Of a stretch of DNA of 40,520 nt, positions 15,075 through 23,369 are shown piece by piece (the first letter of the stretch is position 1; each line of letters opens with the position of its first letter). The stretch is from the NCBI RefSeq assembly GCF_016612545.1, contig NZ_JAENRY010000040.1, positions 1 through 40,520 on the forward strand, in the 5' to 3' direction. Made by a program: the position numbers and the translations under genes. This stretch comes from Streptomyces sp. MBT65. Its GTDB lineage: Bacteria > Actinomycetota > Actinomycetes > Streptomycetales > Streptomycetaceae. The notes beneath the pieces are model-generated. The model worked only from the letters and a program-made list of their open reading frames with translations. It was not told the DNA's origin and searched no databases.

Positions 15075-15824
15075 TCAGTGCCTGCCGCGCTTCGCCGGCC
15101 CAGGCGTTTCCCGGGTCTTTTCGACGACGCCCATGAACGTCGTGCGCCCCCATTGGGTCGTGCAGTCGACCGACAGTCCACGCCGTGCGAGGCGCTCGTC
15201 GAGCCGTACGATCCTGCCGTGCAGCGCTCGGCGGCTCATCGGTTCCCCGGCGGTACCGAGCAGCAGGCACAGGTCGTGGCAGCACCAGGGCCGCGAGGCG
15301 GAACAGAGGACCTCGAACAGCACCTGCTGGGAGTGCTGTTGGAGGCCGACCTCACGGAACGCTGGCGAATCCTCGGCTTGCCGCTGCCGCGTGGGTCTCA
15401 TGTCCAGCCATCGCCGCTCCGCGGTGATTCTGCTCGCGAGTTCCCTGGGCGGCGAGTCGCGGAGGAGGACGTTGGCGGCGCCCGCCAGGAGAAGCCCTAC
15501 GGAATCCGTGTGATCGGGTACGAGCACGACCACGGATGAGATGTTGCTGAGCGCGCGCACACGTTGCTCAAGACCGTCGCTCCACTGCGCCCCGGGTACG
15601 TCCAGGACGGCGAGGCGAGTGCCGGCCTCGTGCAGCAGCGCGCCGTAAGCCCGCTCGGAGCCCCAGTTATGAGTCCGGGCGGGCAGCACATGCTGACTGC
15701 GCAGGGCGCGGAGCAAGGACGCCGTCCGCTCGCGCTGAAGCGTGAGCACGGTGCTCACCGGATAGGTGACTTCCTCCTCTTCTATGAGGCCGATGGGACC
15801 GTGGCCGATGCTGAGGTCGGTCAT
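15075..15824 (-). CDS. atypical response-regulator-like transcription factor
   Basis: A 249-residue protein from the ATG at 15824 (GGAGGG about 10 bases upstream); longer starts only add low-complexity sequence. Residues about 20-130 have the alternating strand and helix pattern of a receiver domain (LAVLDVPGAQWSDGLEQRV, SSVVVLVPDHTDSVGLLLAG, ANVLLRDSPPRELASRI) but without a clear phosphorylation pocket. The C-terminus (FEVLCSASRPWCCHDLCLLLG, SRRALHGRIVRLDERL, VDCTTQWGRTTFMGV) looks like an OmpR-type winged helix. It is divergent from the MFS/VanX/ligase group, with a palindrome in the gap, so it may regulate that group, but the signal is unknown. Confidence 0.6.
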   Translation of the reverse strand: MTDLSIGHGPIGLIEEEEVTYPVSTVLTLQRERTASLLRALRSQHVLPARTHNWGSERAYGALLHEAGTRLAVLDVPGAQWSDGLEQRVRALSNISSVVVLVPDHTDSVGLLLAGAANVLLRDSPPRELASRITAERRWLDMRPTRQRQAEDSPAFREVGLQQHSQQVLFEVLCSASRPWCCHDLCLLLGTAGEPMSRRALHGRIVRLDERLARRGLSVDCTTQWGRTTFMGVVEKTRETPGPAKRGRH

Positions 15825-15997
15825 GTTCGACGTTCGCCCTCCGGGGTTGCGGAGCCTGGACCTGGGCTGGAGGCGTTGGCGAAGGCCGGCCCTCTCGGAC
15901 GTCAGCGGGTCGGCGGGCGACAGAGGCGGACCCGCCCCGCCCGCCGATTCTCGGTCAGGCTCCGCCGATATCGCCGATACCGACTCGGGCCGTTCTG

Positions 15998-16012
15998 ATG
16001 CCGGATCGGCAT
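15998..16012 (+). promoter_or_regulatory. LysR-type palindrome before the MFS/VanX operon
   Basis: ATGCC-GGATC-GGCAT, the same inner palindrome as in the five complete sites of the 20-30 kb cluster. The outer half site expected 16 bp later is poor (GCCATTCGC, 18 bp away, two mismatches). It lies between the divergent regulator (start 15824) and the MFS gene (start about 16188). Confidence 0.5.
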
Positions 16013-16187
16013 GTGCCCAGCTCCCCGACACGCCATTCGCACAACTGCCGTGCCGCAGTGTCTGTTCGGCCCCTGTCGAGGTCCTGTTGGTACCCGATGC
16101 GCCACGGCAGCCGTGAACACGTCACCCGGACCCCTACGTTGGTCCACGTCGGCCTCCCCCGGTCCCCCTCGGTGGGAGGCCGCGCCG

Positions 16188-17567
16188 ATGCCCGTCGAGT
16201 CGCCTTCGGCGTCGGAGTCATGGAGAGCGCGGCCTGTCGAAAGGCCAAGTGACGTGCGCCCTGTGGGTTGCCGCTCGCCCTTCCCGTTCCGCCCTTCCCG
16301 TACAGAGAGCCGAACAACGATACTCGAAGAGCTTCATGTCCAGTCCGAGGCAAGGGACAGGCGGCCCGGCAGGCGGGCCGACCATGCGGTTTCTCACCGA
16401 AGGTCGGCTGTCTTCTTATCCGCCGTGCTGACGACGTTCCTTGCCGCCTCCAGTGCGCCCACTCCGCTCTACCGCGTCTACCAGGCGAGTTGGCACCTCT
16501 CCTCCGGCACGGTCACCGTGGTCTACGGCGTGTACTGCCTGAGCGTCCTGGTCGCGCTCCTGACCGTCGGGGCGCTCTCCGATCATGTCGGCCGGCGGCC
16601 GGTCATCGGCGTCGCTCTCGCCCTCGAAGCACTGTCCATGCTGCTCTTCCTGCAGGCCGGCGGTGTGGCCTCGCTGATCCTCGCCCGGACGCTCCAGGGG
16701 CTGGCCACGGGTGCCGCGACGAGTGCGCTGGGTGCCGCCCTGCTCGACGTGACCAAACGGTGGGGGCCCCTGTTCGTCAGCGTCGCTCCGCTCATCGGCA
16801 TGGCGTCGGGGACGCTCGGTACGAGCCTGCTCATGGACCTGATTCCGGCTCACCTCGGCAGCGTGTACACGCTGCTGTTCAGCGCGCTGGCCGTCCAGAT
16901 GCTGGGTTTGGCCTTCCTCCCGGAATCGAGGCTGCCGAGCCCGGGAGCCTGGCTTTCGGTGCGACCGCGGATCCGCGCTCCCCGGTCCAGCCGCCGAGCC
17001 CTCCTTGTCACCGCACCCGTGTTCGTGGCTGTCTGGGCCCTGGGCGGTTTCTATCTGTCCCTCGGACCCGATCTGGTCCAGGGCATCACCGGATCGGCGT
17101 CGTCGACCGCCGACGGCCTGATCGTGTCCCTGCTGACCGCCAGTGCGGTGCCCGCAGTGCTGCTGACCCGACATACGGACGCCGGCCGGACGGCTTTGGG
17201 CGGCTCCCTGCTTCTGACGACGGGGGTGGCCGTCACGCTGCTGGCCGCGCACCGCGACTCCTCCACAGCTCTGTACGTGGGGACCGCGGTGGCCGGTGCG
17301 GGATTCGGCCCGGCGTTCCAGGGCGGCGTCCGTCTGGTGACGGCGAACGTCCTCGCGACGGAACGGGCGGGCCTGATGGCCGCCATCTACACGATCACTT
17401 ATACGTCGATGTGCGTTCCGGTACTGGTCACGGGTTTACTCGTCGGCGAATACGGTCTCCTGCACTGCACCTTGTTCTTCGGTATTTTCGTCATGGCGCT
17501 CTCGCTGACGCCGTTCGCGGGTCTGGGGAAATTCTCCGCCCATATATCAAGTAGGGGTACGGCATAG
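16188..17567 (+). CDS. MFS transporter (drug-efflux type)
   Basis: A 12-helix major facilitator. The first helix is SAVFLSAVLTTFLAASSAP, with TPLYRVYQASW after it; motif A between helices 2 and 3 is GALSDHVGRRPVIG; helices 4-5 hold LARTLQGLATGAA. The start is uncertain: the ATG at 16188 has GGGAGG 8 bases upstream, but the roughly 70 residues before helix 1 are Arg/Pro-rich and unlike the family. An ATG at 16336, with GAAGAG, is out of frame by one. A small N-terminal frameshift is therefore possible. The TAG stop overlaps the GTG start of the VanX-like gene by one base, so export and peptide cleavage are translationally coupled. The substrate is unknown. Confidence 0.78.
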   Translation: MPVESPSASESWRARPVERPSDVRPVGCRSPFPFRPSRTESRTTILEELHVQSEARDRRPGRRADHAVSHRRSAVFLSAVLTTFLAASSAPTPLYRVYQASWHLSSGTVTVVYGVYCLSVLVALLTVGALSDHVGRRPVIGVALALEALSMLLFLQAGGVASLILARTLQGLATGAATSALGAALLDVTKRWGPLFVSVAPLIGMASGTLGTSLLMDLIPAHLGSVYTLLFSALAVQMLGLAFLPESRLPSPGAWLSVRPRIRAPRSSRRALLVTAPVFVAVWALGGFYLSLGPDLVQGITGSASSTADGLIVSLLTASAVPAVLLTRHTDAGRTALGGSLLLTTGVAVTLLAAHRDSSTALYVGTAVAGAGFGPAFQGGVRLVTANVLATERAGLMAAIYTITYTSMCVPVLVTGLLVGEYGLLHCTLFFGIFVMALSLTPFAGLGKFSAHISSRGTA

Positions 17568-18382
17568 TGAAAATCAAAAACGCGCGCAGACGCGCACCCA
17601 TGCTGCTGGCATTTCTGGCGACCGTCCTCGGCACAGTTGCGAGCACCTCGGTCACCGCACAGGCTGCCGACACGGACAGTAAGGCGCCCGCCGATTTCGT
17701 GGCGCTCCACGACGTGGCCCCCGCGATTCTGCAGGAAATCCGCTACGCCACCCCCCACAATTTCATCGGCACGCCGATAAACGGCTATGTCGAACCGCTG
17801 TGCATCGTCACCGCCCCGACGGCGCAGGCCCTGGCGAAGGCCGAGCGCCACTTCCTGGCGCAGGGCTACACGCTGAAGGTCTACGACTGCTACCGGCCGC
17901 AGCGCGCGGTGGACCAGTTCGTCGACTGGGCGCAGGACCTGACCGACCTGACGATGAAGGACGAGTTCTATCCGCAGGTGGACAAGGCCAACCTATTCAC
18001 CGACGGGTACATCGCGGCGAAATCGGGACACAGTCGCGGCAGCACGATCGACCTCACGCTCGTGAAGCTGCCGGCCCACCCGACGCGTCCTTACGTCCCC
18101 GGAGAAAAGCTTGAGCCGTGCTACGCGCCGGCCGCGCAGAGGTTCCCGGACAACTCGATCGACATGGGCACCGGATACGACTGCTTCGACACGCTCGCGC
18201 ACACCCTCGACCCGCGCATCGTGGGAGTCCAGCACAGCAACAGACTGCTGCTCAAGGACGAGCTGGAGTCACTCGGATTCGTGAATCTCGCCGAGGAATG
18301 GTGGCACTTCACCTTCGCCGCCGAGCCCTACCCGTCCACCTACTTCGACTTCCCCGTCTCCCGATCCTCACTGACCGGCTGA
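17567..18382 (+). CDS. vanX: secreted D-alanyl-D-alanine dipeptidase (VanX-like, M15D)
   Basis: A 271-residue zinc peptidase. The zinc and catalytic motifs of VanX are all visible: SGHSRGSTIDLTLV (His and Asp ligands), EEWWHFTF (catalytic Glu and ligand His) and the arginine region YDCYRPQRAVDQF. VanX cleaves D-Ala-D-Ala and lowers the precursor bound by vancomycin-type drugs. Here, unlike cytoplasmic VanX, the protein starts with a signal peptide (MKIKNARRRAPMLLAFLATV, cleavage after TAQA), so it should act outside the membrane, perhaps as a scavenging or wall-remodelling enzyme. The GTG start overlaps the MFS stop. No VanH or VanA-type ligase lies nearby, so glycopeptide resistance is not implied. 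Confidence 0.88.
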   Translation: MKIKNARRRAPMLLAFLATVLGTVASTSVTAQAADTDSKAPADFVALHDVAPAILQEIRYATPHNFIGTPINGYVEPLCIVTAPTAQALAKAERHFLAQGYTLKVYDCYRPQRAVDQFVDWAQDLTDLTMKDEFYPQVDKANLFTDGYIAAKSGHSRGSTIDLTLVKLPAHPTRPYVPGEKLEPCYAPAAQRFPDNSIDMGTGYDCFDTLAHTLDPRIVGVQHSNRLLLKDELESLGFVNLAEEWWHFTFAAEPYPSTYFDFPVSRSSLTG

Positions 18383-18417
18383 CCGGACAACCGAGACCTT
18401 TTTCGGTCCACCGACGT

Positions 18418-18453
18418 GCGGCGCCGTCCTTCCGACCGGGAGGGCGGCGCCGC
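18418..18453 (+). terminator. GC-rich hairpin between the VanX-like and ligase genes
   Basis: GCGGCGCCGTCCTTCC pairs with GGGAGGGCGGCGCCGC around GACC, with two mismatches. It ends about 20 bp before the ATG at 18475 and may separate the ligase from the upstream pair. Confidence 0.6.
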
Positions 18454-18524
18454 TCAGCGAAGGAAGCAGAAACCATGACCGAACGATCCGCCTCCCCTCC
18501 GTCGGATCCCGCCGCAGGCCGCTG

Positions 18525-19628
18525 GTGATACTTCTCTTCGGTGGCCGGAGCTCCGAGCACGGCGTCTCCGTCGTGACCGCAGGGGCCGTACTGCGAGCCA
18601 TCGACCGGACGAAGTACGACGTCCTGCCTGTCGGCATCACCCGGGACGGCCGGTGGGTCCTGACGTCGGACGATCCTGGGCGCATGGTGATGGTCGACCG
18701 GCGGCAGCCCACGGTCGAGCAGCTCGCGGACACGGACCGGGGCAACATCGTGGTCTCCGTCGACCCGACCGATCGGACCGTCGTCCGCGGCGAACGCGGC
18801 GCGGCGCCGAAGGTCCTCGGCGAAGCGGACGTGGTCTTCCCCGTACTCCATGGACAGTACGGCGAGGACGGCACTGTGCAGGGCCTGCTGGAGCTGTCCG
18901 GCATCCCCTACGTCGGCGCGGGCGTTCTCGCCTCGGCAATCGGCCAGGACAAGGAGTACATGAAGAGGGTGTTCAGCGCGTTCGGTCTGGCGGTCGGGCC
19001 GTACTTGGTGATCAGGCCCCGCGAGTGGCACTCCGACGCGGCGGGCGCCCGCGCGCGGATCAGTGGCTTCGCCGACGCGTACGGCTGGCCGCTGTTCGTG
19101 AAACCCGCACGCGCCGGCTCTTCGATCGGTATCACCCGGGTCGACGGCAGGGAGGGGCTGGAGGACGCGATCGCGGAGGCGCACCGACACGACGCGAAGA
19201 TCATCGTGGAGGCCCTGGTGCAGGGCCGCGAAATCGAGTGCGGCGTGCTCGAATTCCCCGATGGACCGCGGGCCAGCGTGCCGGCCGAGATCCCGGTGCC
19301 CGACGCACACGCGTACTACGACTTCGAGGCGAAGTACCTCGATTCCACCCCCGGAGTGGTGCCCGCGGCACTGACCGACAGCCAGACCCATGAGGTGCGC
19401 CGACTGGCACTCAAGGCGTTCGAGGCGGCTTCCTGCGAGGGCCTGGTCCGCGCGGACTTCTTCCTCACCGAGGACGGACAATTCGTGATCAACGAGATCA
19501 ACACCATGCCCGGTTTCACCCCCGTCTCGATGTACCCGCAGATGTGGCAGGCCAGCGGCATCGGGTACGAAGACCTGGTGGACCGTCTGCTCCAGGCGGC
19601 GCTGCGGCGGTCCACCGGCCTCAGATGA
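18525..19628 (+). CDS. ddl: D-alanine--D-alanine ligase paralogue, probable N-terminal frameshift
   Basis: A 367-residue ATP-grasp ligase. It shows LFGGRSSEHGVSVVTAG (first ligand site), VLHGQYGEDGTVQGLLELSG, the lysine and serine loop LFVKPARAGSSIGITRV, AYYDFEAKYLD (the tyrosine-bearing loop of true Ddl) and INEINTMPGFTPVSMYP (metal site). The tyrosine loop argues for D-Ala-D-Ala rather than the D-lactate ligases of the VanA type. An ATG at 18475, with a good AAGGA, encodes MTERSASPPSDPAAGRW and stops in the other frame; a one-base shift would join it to the ligase. As it stands translation must begin at the GTG at 18525, right at the first strand. It may be an extra ligase giving tolerance to D-cycloserine (inference). 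Confidence 0.85.
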   Translation: MILLFGGRSSEHGVSVVTAGAVLRAIDRTKYDVLPVGITRDGRWVLTSDDPGRMVMVDRRQPTVEQLADTDRGNIVVSVDPTDRTVVRGERGAAPKVLGEADVVFPVLHGQYGEDGTVQGLLELSGIPYVGAGVLASAIGQDKEYMKRVFSAFGLAVGPYLVIRPREWHSDAAGARARISGFADAYGWPLFVKPARAGSSIGITRVDGREGLEDAIAEAHRHDAKIIVEALVQGREIECGVLEFPDGPRASVPAEIPVPDAHAYYDFEAKYLDSTPGVVPAALTDSQTHEVRRLALKAFEAASCEGLVRADFFLTEDGQFVINEINTMPGFTPVSMYPQMWQASGIGYEDLVDRLLQAALRRSTGLR

Positions 19629-19783
19629 TCGGAGGCTCCCAGCCCGCAATGGGAGTACCGGCTGTACCGGGCCGACTATTCGCCTGGTCTTTCGTGCTGA
19701 AGGAGTCCGGTTTGAATGGACGTCACCGGAGACTTCGGTGGCCACTTTATGTCAGCCAATCATGGCCGTGGATGCCGAGTGGT

Positions 19784-19823
19784 GCCAATGCCGTTTCGCG
19801 AAGAAGTTATGCCGGTTGGGCAT
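19784..19823 (-). promoter_or_regulatory. composite LysR site A, reverse orientation, before lysR gene 1
   Basis: Read on the minus strand: ATGCC-CAACC-GGCAT (19823-19809), 16 bp, then GGCATTGGC (19792-19784). The T-N11-A inside the inner palindrome is the LysR box. It lies 51 bp upstream of the LysR start, fitting autoregulation. Confidence 0.75.
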
Positions 19824-19874
19824 CACCAAAGCCCAAGGAGTTTTTCCGGCAGGCAGTTCGACAGGAAAAGCAGC

Positions 19875-20765
19875 GTGGCTAACATGGCCGTCATGGATAT
19901 CGATCTCCGGCGTCTCCGCTATTTCGTTACGGTTGCCGAAGAGCTCAGCTTTGTGCGTGGCGCCGAACGCCTGAACATGACGCAGCCCGCGCTGAGTCGG
20001 CAGATCCGCGCCCTTGAGGACGATCTTGGAGCGTCGTTGCTCCAGCGCGGTCCGCTGGGTACGGCGCTCACACCGGCCGGTGGTCAGCTGCTGGAGGACG
20101 CACGGCCACTGCTCGCGGCATCGCTGGCTTTACAGCGGCGGGTCCGCCTCGCCAGCCGTGAGGGGCACCACTTCACCATCGGTTTCATGCCAGGGGTCAT
20201 AGTCACGCCGATCGTCAGGCAGTTCCGGGCGCTGGCGCCGGAGGTCAATGTGCAGGTGCTGCACACGGCGCCCACCGACCAGGTCGACTATCTGCTCGAC
20301 GGCCGTGTCGACGTCTGCTTCGTCCGGCTGCCGCTGCCGGTCGACACCTTCGAGATTGTTCCCCTGTTCCCCGAACCGCGCGTCGCGGCACTCTCCGACG
20401 AACATCCGCTGGCGCAGGCGCAGATCGTCGACATCGCGGAGCTGACGCCGTACCGCTTGCTGCAGGACTCCGATGACGTACCGGAGTGGCGTGGAACCGG
20501 CTTCCACGCGGCAGCGGTGCGCGACCGTCGGGAAGCCGACCGGCCCACCTCGATCGAGGAGAGCCTGGAAGCTGTCGCGTCCGGCACCGGGTTCATCGTC
20601 GTCCCGGCCGGCCTCGCCGATTTCTACCGTCGCCCCGACATCCGCTACGTCCAGCTCGCGGGGGTCGCCCCGCGCATGGTGGCGCTGGCGTACGCCAAGA
20701 ACCGGAAGATGCCGTCCATCGACCAGTTCGCCAAGATCGTGATCGCGGCGCTCGGTTCGACGTAG
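19875..20765 (+). CDS. LysR-family transcriptional regulator 1
   Basis: A 296-residue regulator. The GTG at 19875 has AGGA 8 bases upstream; ATGs at 19884 and 19893 are alternatives. The N-terminal winged helix is standard: DIDLRRLRYFVTVAEELSF, RGAERLNMTQPALSRQIRA, LEDDLGASLLQRG. The effector domain begins FTIGFMPGVIVTPIVRQF and keeps the two-lobed pattern. It is paralogous to the LysR at 29597-30499, with shared blocks such as IGFMPGV, VPLFPEPRV, VPEWRG and GVAPRMVALAY. The two flank the catalase/DUF4331/NorEF-like group. A composite palindrome in reverse orientation lies in its leader and the same motif precedes three target genes, so it is the likely regulator of the cluster. The inducer is unknown. 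Confidence 0.9.
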   Translation: MANMAVMDIDLRRLRYFVTVAEELSFVRGAERLNMTQPALSRQIRALEDDLGASLLQRGPLGTALTPAGGQLLEDARPLLAASLALQRRVRLASREGHHFTIGFMPGVIVTPIVRQFRALAPEVNVQVLHTAPTDQVDYLLDGRVDVCFVRLPLPVDTFEIVPLFPEPRVAALSDEHPLAQAQIVDIAELTPYRLLQDSDDVPEWRGTGFHAAAVRDRREADRPTSIEESLEAVASGTGFIVVPAGLADFYRRPDIRYVQLAGVAPRMVALAYAKNRKMPSIDQFAKIVIAALGST

Positions 20766-20809
20766 AAGCGTCAACGGCCGACAGGCATGACTTGGGGCTT
20801 CCAGGCGTC

Positions 20810-20850
20810 ATGCCCGATCGGCATGACGGTTCGGGCAATCGGCATTGGCG
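20810..20850 (+). promoter_or_regulatory. composite LysR site B, before the catalase-like gene
   Basis: ATGCC-CGATC-GGCAT (20810-20824), 16 bp, GGCATTGGCG (20841-20850), ending 82 bp before the ATG at 20933. A second, overlapping inverted repeat GGCATGAC (20784-20791) / GTCATGCC (20807-20814) could act as the terminator of the LysR gene or as a further half site. Confidence 0.8.
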
Positions 20851-20932
20851 TGACAAGTCGTGGGCCGCAAGGCTCGGTTGAAGGCGTAACCCTCTGCCCG
20901 ACGGAGGGCCCGAACATCGAGAAGGTTTTCAT

Positions 20933-21871
20933 ATGCCGAGCACTGAATGGCGCGAAGTCTTTCTGCCCGACGAGAGCACCCGGCACGCCGACCAGGCGCG
21001 CGTTTTCACTGAACTGCAACGCAAACGTCTGAAGAAGCAGGGCCACGGGAGAGCTCTGCATCGCAACGGAGTGGCCGCCCTGAAGGCTGTCCTCGCGGTG
21101 GAAGGAGATCTTCCCGAATATGCGCGGCAAGGGATTTTTGCCACTCCTTCTGCCTTTGAAGCACATGTTCGGCTGTCCAATGGAAACTTCTCCCTCGACC
21201 GGGCTCCGGACATCCGCGGTTTCGCGATCAAGGTGCTCGGCGCCTCTACGCCGTCGTCCACCGGCGTCGAGCAGAACTTCACCCTGGTCAGTCAGGAGAC
21301 CCTGAAGGTCAGCGGTAGTGCGGACGTCGTCGGGATCGTCGATCTCTCCACGAGTGCGCCCGGCGCCGCGCTTCGAAAGGTCGCTACGAAGCCGCAGCTC
21401 ACACGCAGCGCTGTCGTGAACTTCCGGGACATGGCGAAACCGTTCAGCGGATTCGCCACGCATGACTTCTTCAGCATCATGCCCATCACGTTCGGCGACT
21501 ACGCCGCGCGGTTGAAGCTGTGCGCCGCCTCGACAGCGGTCAACAAAGAAGCACGCAAGGATCTCGCCGCCGACATCTTCGGGCGACTCGCCGACGACGA
21601 CCTGGAGTTCCTCTTCCAAGCCCAGTTCTTCGAGGACGAGCGGCGCACGCCGATCGAGGACTCCTCGGTCCGCTGGGACGCGCCGTGGCTCACCGTGGCG
21701 TGCCTGCGCCTTCCTCGGCAAGCACCTGACGAGGCGTTGGCCGAGACCATCGAGAAGAGCAGCTTCAACCCGTGGATCGCGGCCACCGAGCATCGGCCCC
21801 TCGGAGAGTTGATGCGTGCCCGCCAGGCCGCGTATGCGCTCAGCTGGCACAACCGGGGCGTAGCGCCCTGA
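20933..21871 (+). CDS. catalase-family heme protein (short, about 310 aa)
   Basis: A 312-residue member of the catalase fold, well short of typical catalases (about 480 or more), so of the minimal catalase-related type. The heme side is visible: a His in RALHRNGVAALKAVLAVEG (distal pocket), a strand APDIRGFAIKVLG (matching the RGFAVK of catalases), the Asn/His region FATHDFFSIMPITFGDY, and R-x-x-x-Y in RARQAAYALSW near the C-terminus for the axial tyrosine. GAGAAGG lies 7 bases before the ATG. Peroxidase or another heme chemistry such as rearranging a peroxide is possible; catalase activity is not assured. A LysR composite site lies just upstream. Confidence 0.8.
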   Translation: MPSTEWREVFLPDESTRHADQARVFTELQRKRLKKQGHGRALHRNGVAALKAVLAVEGDLPEYARQGIFATPSAFEAHVRLSNGNFSLDRAPDIRGFAIKVLGASTPSSTGVEQNFTLVSQETLKVSGSADVVGIVDLSTSAPGAALRKVATKPQLTRSAVVNFRDMAKPFSGFATHDFFSIMPITFGDYAARLKLCAASTAVNKEARKDLAADIFGRLADDDLEFLFQAQFFEDERRTPIEDSSVRWDAPWLTVACLRLPRQAPDEALAETIEKSSFNPWIAATEHRPLGELMRARQAAYALSWHNRGVAP

Positions 21872-21932
21872 CCGTGATCCATCCCAAAATCGCGAACCTC
21901 GTCGGCAACTCCACGTGCCCGCAAGAGGGTTG

Positions 21933-21973
21933 ATGCCGGACCGGCATGCCGAACCCCCGGATAGGCATTGGCG
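21933..21973 (+). promoter_or_regulatory. composite LysR site C, before the DUF4331 gene
   Basis: ATGCC-GGACC-GGCAT (21933-21947), 16 bp, GGCATTGGCG (21964-21973), 62 bp after the catalase-like stop and 228 bp before the DUF4331 ATG. The same orientation and spacing as sites B and D indicate that the DUF4331 gene has its own promoter. The long leader between them holds no recognisable gene. Confidence 0.8.
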
Positions 21974-22201
21974 CCGCGTGATCGGCCCGGGCCAGGATGT
22001 TCGACGTGCCCCACTTCGACCTCGGGGTCCCGGCGCGGCTGCGGTAACGCACTGCGTGGCGAGGACCCTGCGCGCCTGAGCGCAGCGATCGTCGAGCCGG
22101 AGCCGCTCAGACGGAGCGCGCGTCAACGACGGCACACCAACTCCCAGTCGGCGAGGCATCGCCATGCCTTGCCCTGCCCATCCCTCACGAAAGGCCCCTC
22201 G

Positions 22202-23206
22202 ATGTCCCACCACCAGGATTCAGCCGCCGCGAAACAGGACCCTCGTCTGGACATCAGCGATGTCTACCTGTTCAAAGGGCGCAACGGCACCGTCTTCGTC
22301 ATGAACACCAACCCGGTGTCGGCCGACAAGGGCTTCCACCCCGAGGCGCTGTACGAGTTCCACATCGACACCGACAACGACGCCGTGCAGGATCTGACGT
22401 TCCGGTTCAGATTCCTCGCGCCCGAACCCGACGGTCGGCAGGCTTGGGTGCTCGACCGGCTGACTGGTGCCGAGGCCGCCGACCGCAACGCCCCGGGGAC
22501 TCCCGTGGCGACCGGCAGTACGGAGGAGATCGTCACCACGCCCGATGGCCTCAAAGCCTTCGTCGGCCGGGCCGGAGACCCGTTCTACCTCGACGGCACC
22601 GTCATCACGGCGGTCGTGACCGCGCTCCGGAACGGCGAAGCGGTGGACCTCTCCGCGTTCGACCCGCAGCGGGCCTCGAACCTGTTCGCCGGCACCAACG
22701 TGACCGCCATCGTCCTCGAAGTACCTGACGACCTCGTCGGATCGGACACGATCGGTCTCTGGACCACCACCGCGCTGGACGACCACCACGGTGGCTGGCT
22801 GCAGATCAACCGGTGCGCGAAGCCACTCGTCAGCACGCTGTTCGACGTCACCGAGGCCGGCTTCGACGACTACAACGCCACCGATCCGCGGGACGACCTC
22901 GACAACTACGGAGACCTCGTACGCCGGAAGGTCGCGGCTCTCGTGTCCGCCAACGACACGCACTCCGATCCGCAGGGCTACGGCGCCGCGACGCGGGACA
23001 TCATCTTCCCGGACGTCCTGCACTACCAGGTGGGCACCGAAGCCGGCTTCGGTGCGAAGGCCCGCAACGGCAGGGGACTCACCGAGTCCGTTCCCGAAGC
23101 GATGTTCGAGATCGTGCTGAACGCTCCCGTCTCCATGGGCTTGGACGCCGGTTACGCCACTGGGACGCTGCGCGCCGAGTTCCCGTACTTGAGCGCACCG
23201 GCCTGA
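22202..23206 (+). CDS. DUF4331 family protein
   Basis: A 334-residue protein beginning MSHHQDSAAAKQDPRLDISD, which is the DUF4331 hallmark, followed by VYLFKGRNGTVFVMNTNPVS, then YEFHIDTDNDAVQDLTFRF and later LWTTTALDDHHGGWLQINR and FPDVLHYQVGTEAGF. No signal peptide is visible, so it is probably cytoplasmic. Family members are beta-rich and of unknown function, sometimes beside oxidative-stress or respiratory genes. AAAGG lies upstream of the ATG at 22202 (beginning 10 bases before). A LysR composite site lies in the leader. The membrane protein, NorE-like and NorF-like genes follow in the same direction and could be part of the same transcript. Confidence 0.85.
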   Translation: MSHHQDSAAAKQDPRLDISDVYLFKGRNGTVFVMNTNPVSADKGFHPEALYEFHIDTDNDAVQDLTFRFRFLAPEPDGRQAWVLDRLTGAEAADRNAPGTPVATGSTEEIVTTPDGLKAFVGRAGDPFYLDGTVITAVVTALRNGEAVDLSAFDPQRASNLFAGTNVTAIVLEVPDDLVGSDTIGLWTTTALDDHHGGWLQINRCAKPLVSTLFDVTEAGFDDYNATDPRDDLDNYGDLVRRKVAALVSANDTHSDPQGYGAATRDIIFPDVLHYQVGTEAGFGAKARNGRGLTESVPEAMFEIVLNAPVSMGLDAGYATGTLRAEFPYLSAPA

Positions 23207-23369
23207 TGCAACCAGGGCATCGGCCGGACGCCGAGCCCCGAACCTCATGGCACCCGGCCCGGCGGCCCTTTCCAAGTCGATCGCCGGGCCGGCTGCCTCA
23301 CCACGTCCTCAGGTCCGAGCGGCGAAACCCGCTCCGTACCCGTCCCTTCCGGAACGAGGAAATTCCACC

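Noticed and set aside
14736..15539. Long plus-strand frames over the regulator gene
   Set aside because: They are antisense to the regulator at 15075-15824 and lack motifs and ribosome binding sites.
18525..19628. VanA-type D-Ala-D-Lac ligase
   Set aside because: It has AYYDFEAKYLD and other Ddl-type residues, and no vanH lies nearby; a D-Ala-D-Ala ligase fits better.
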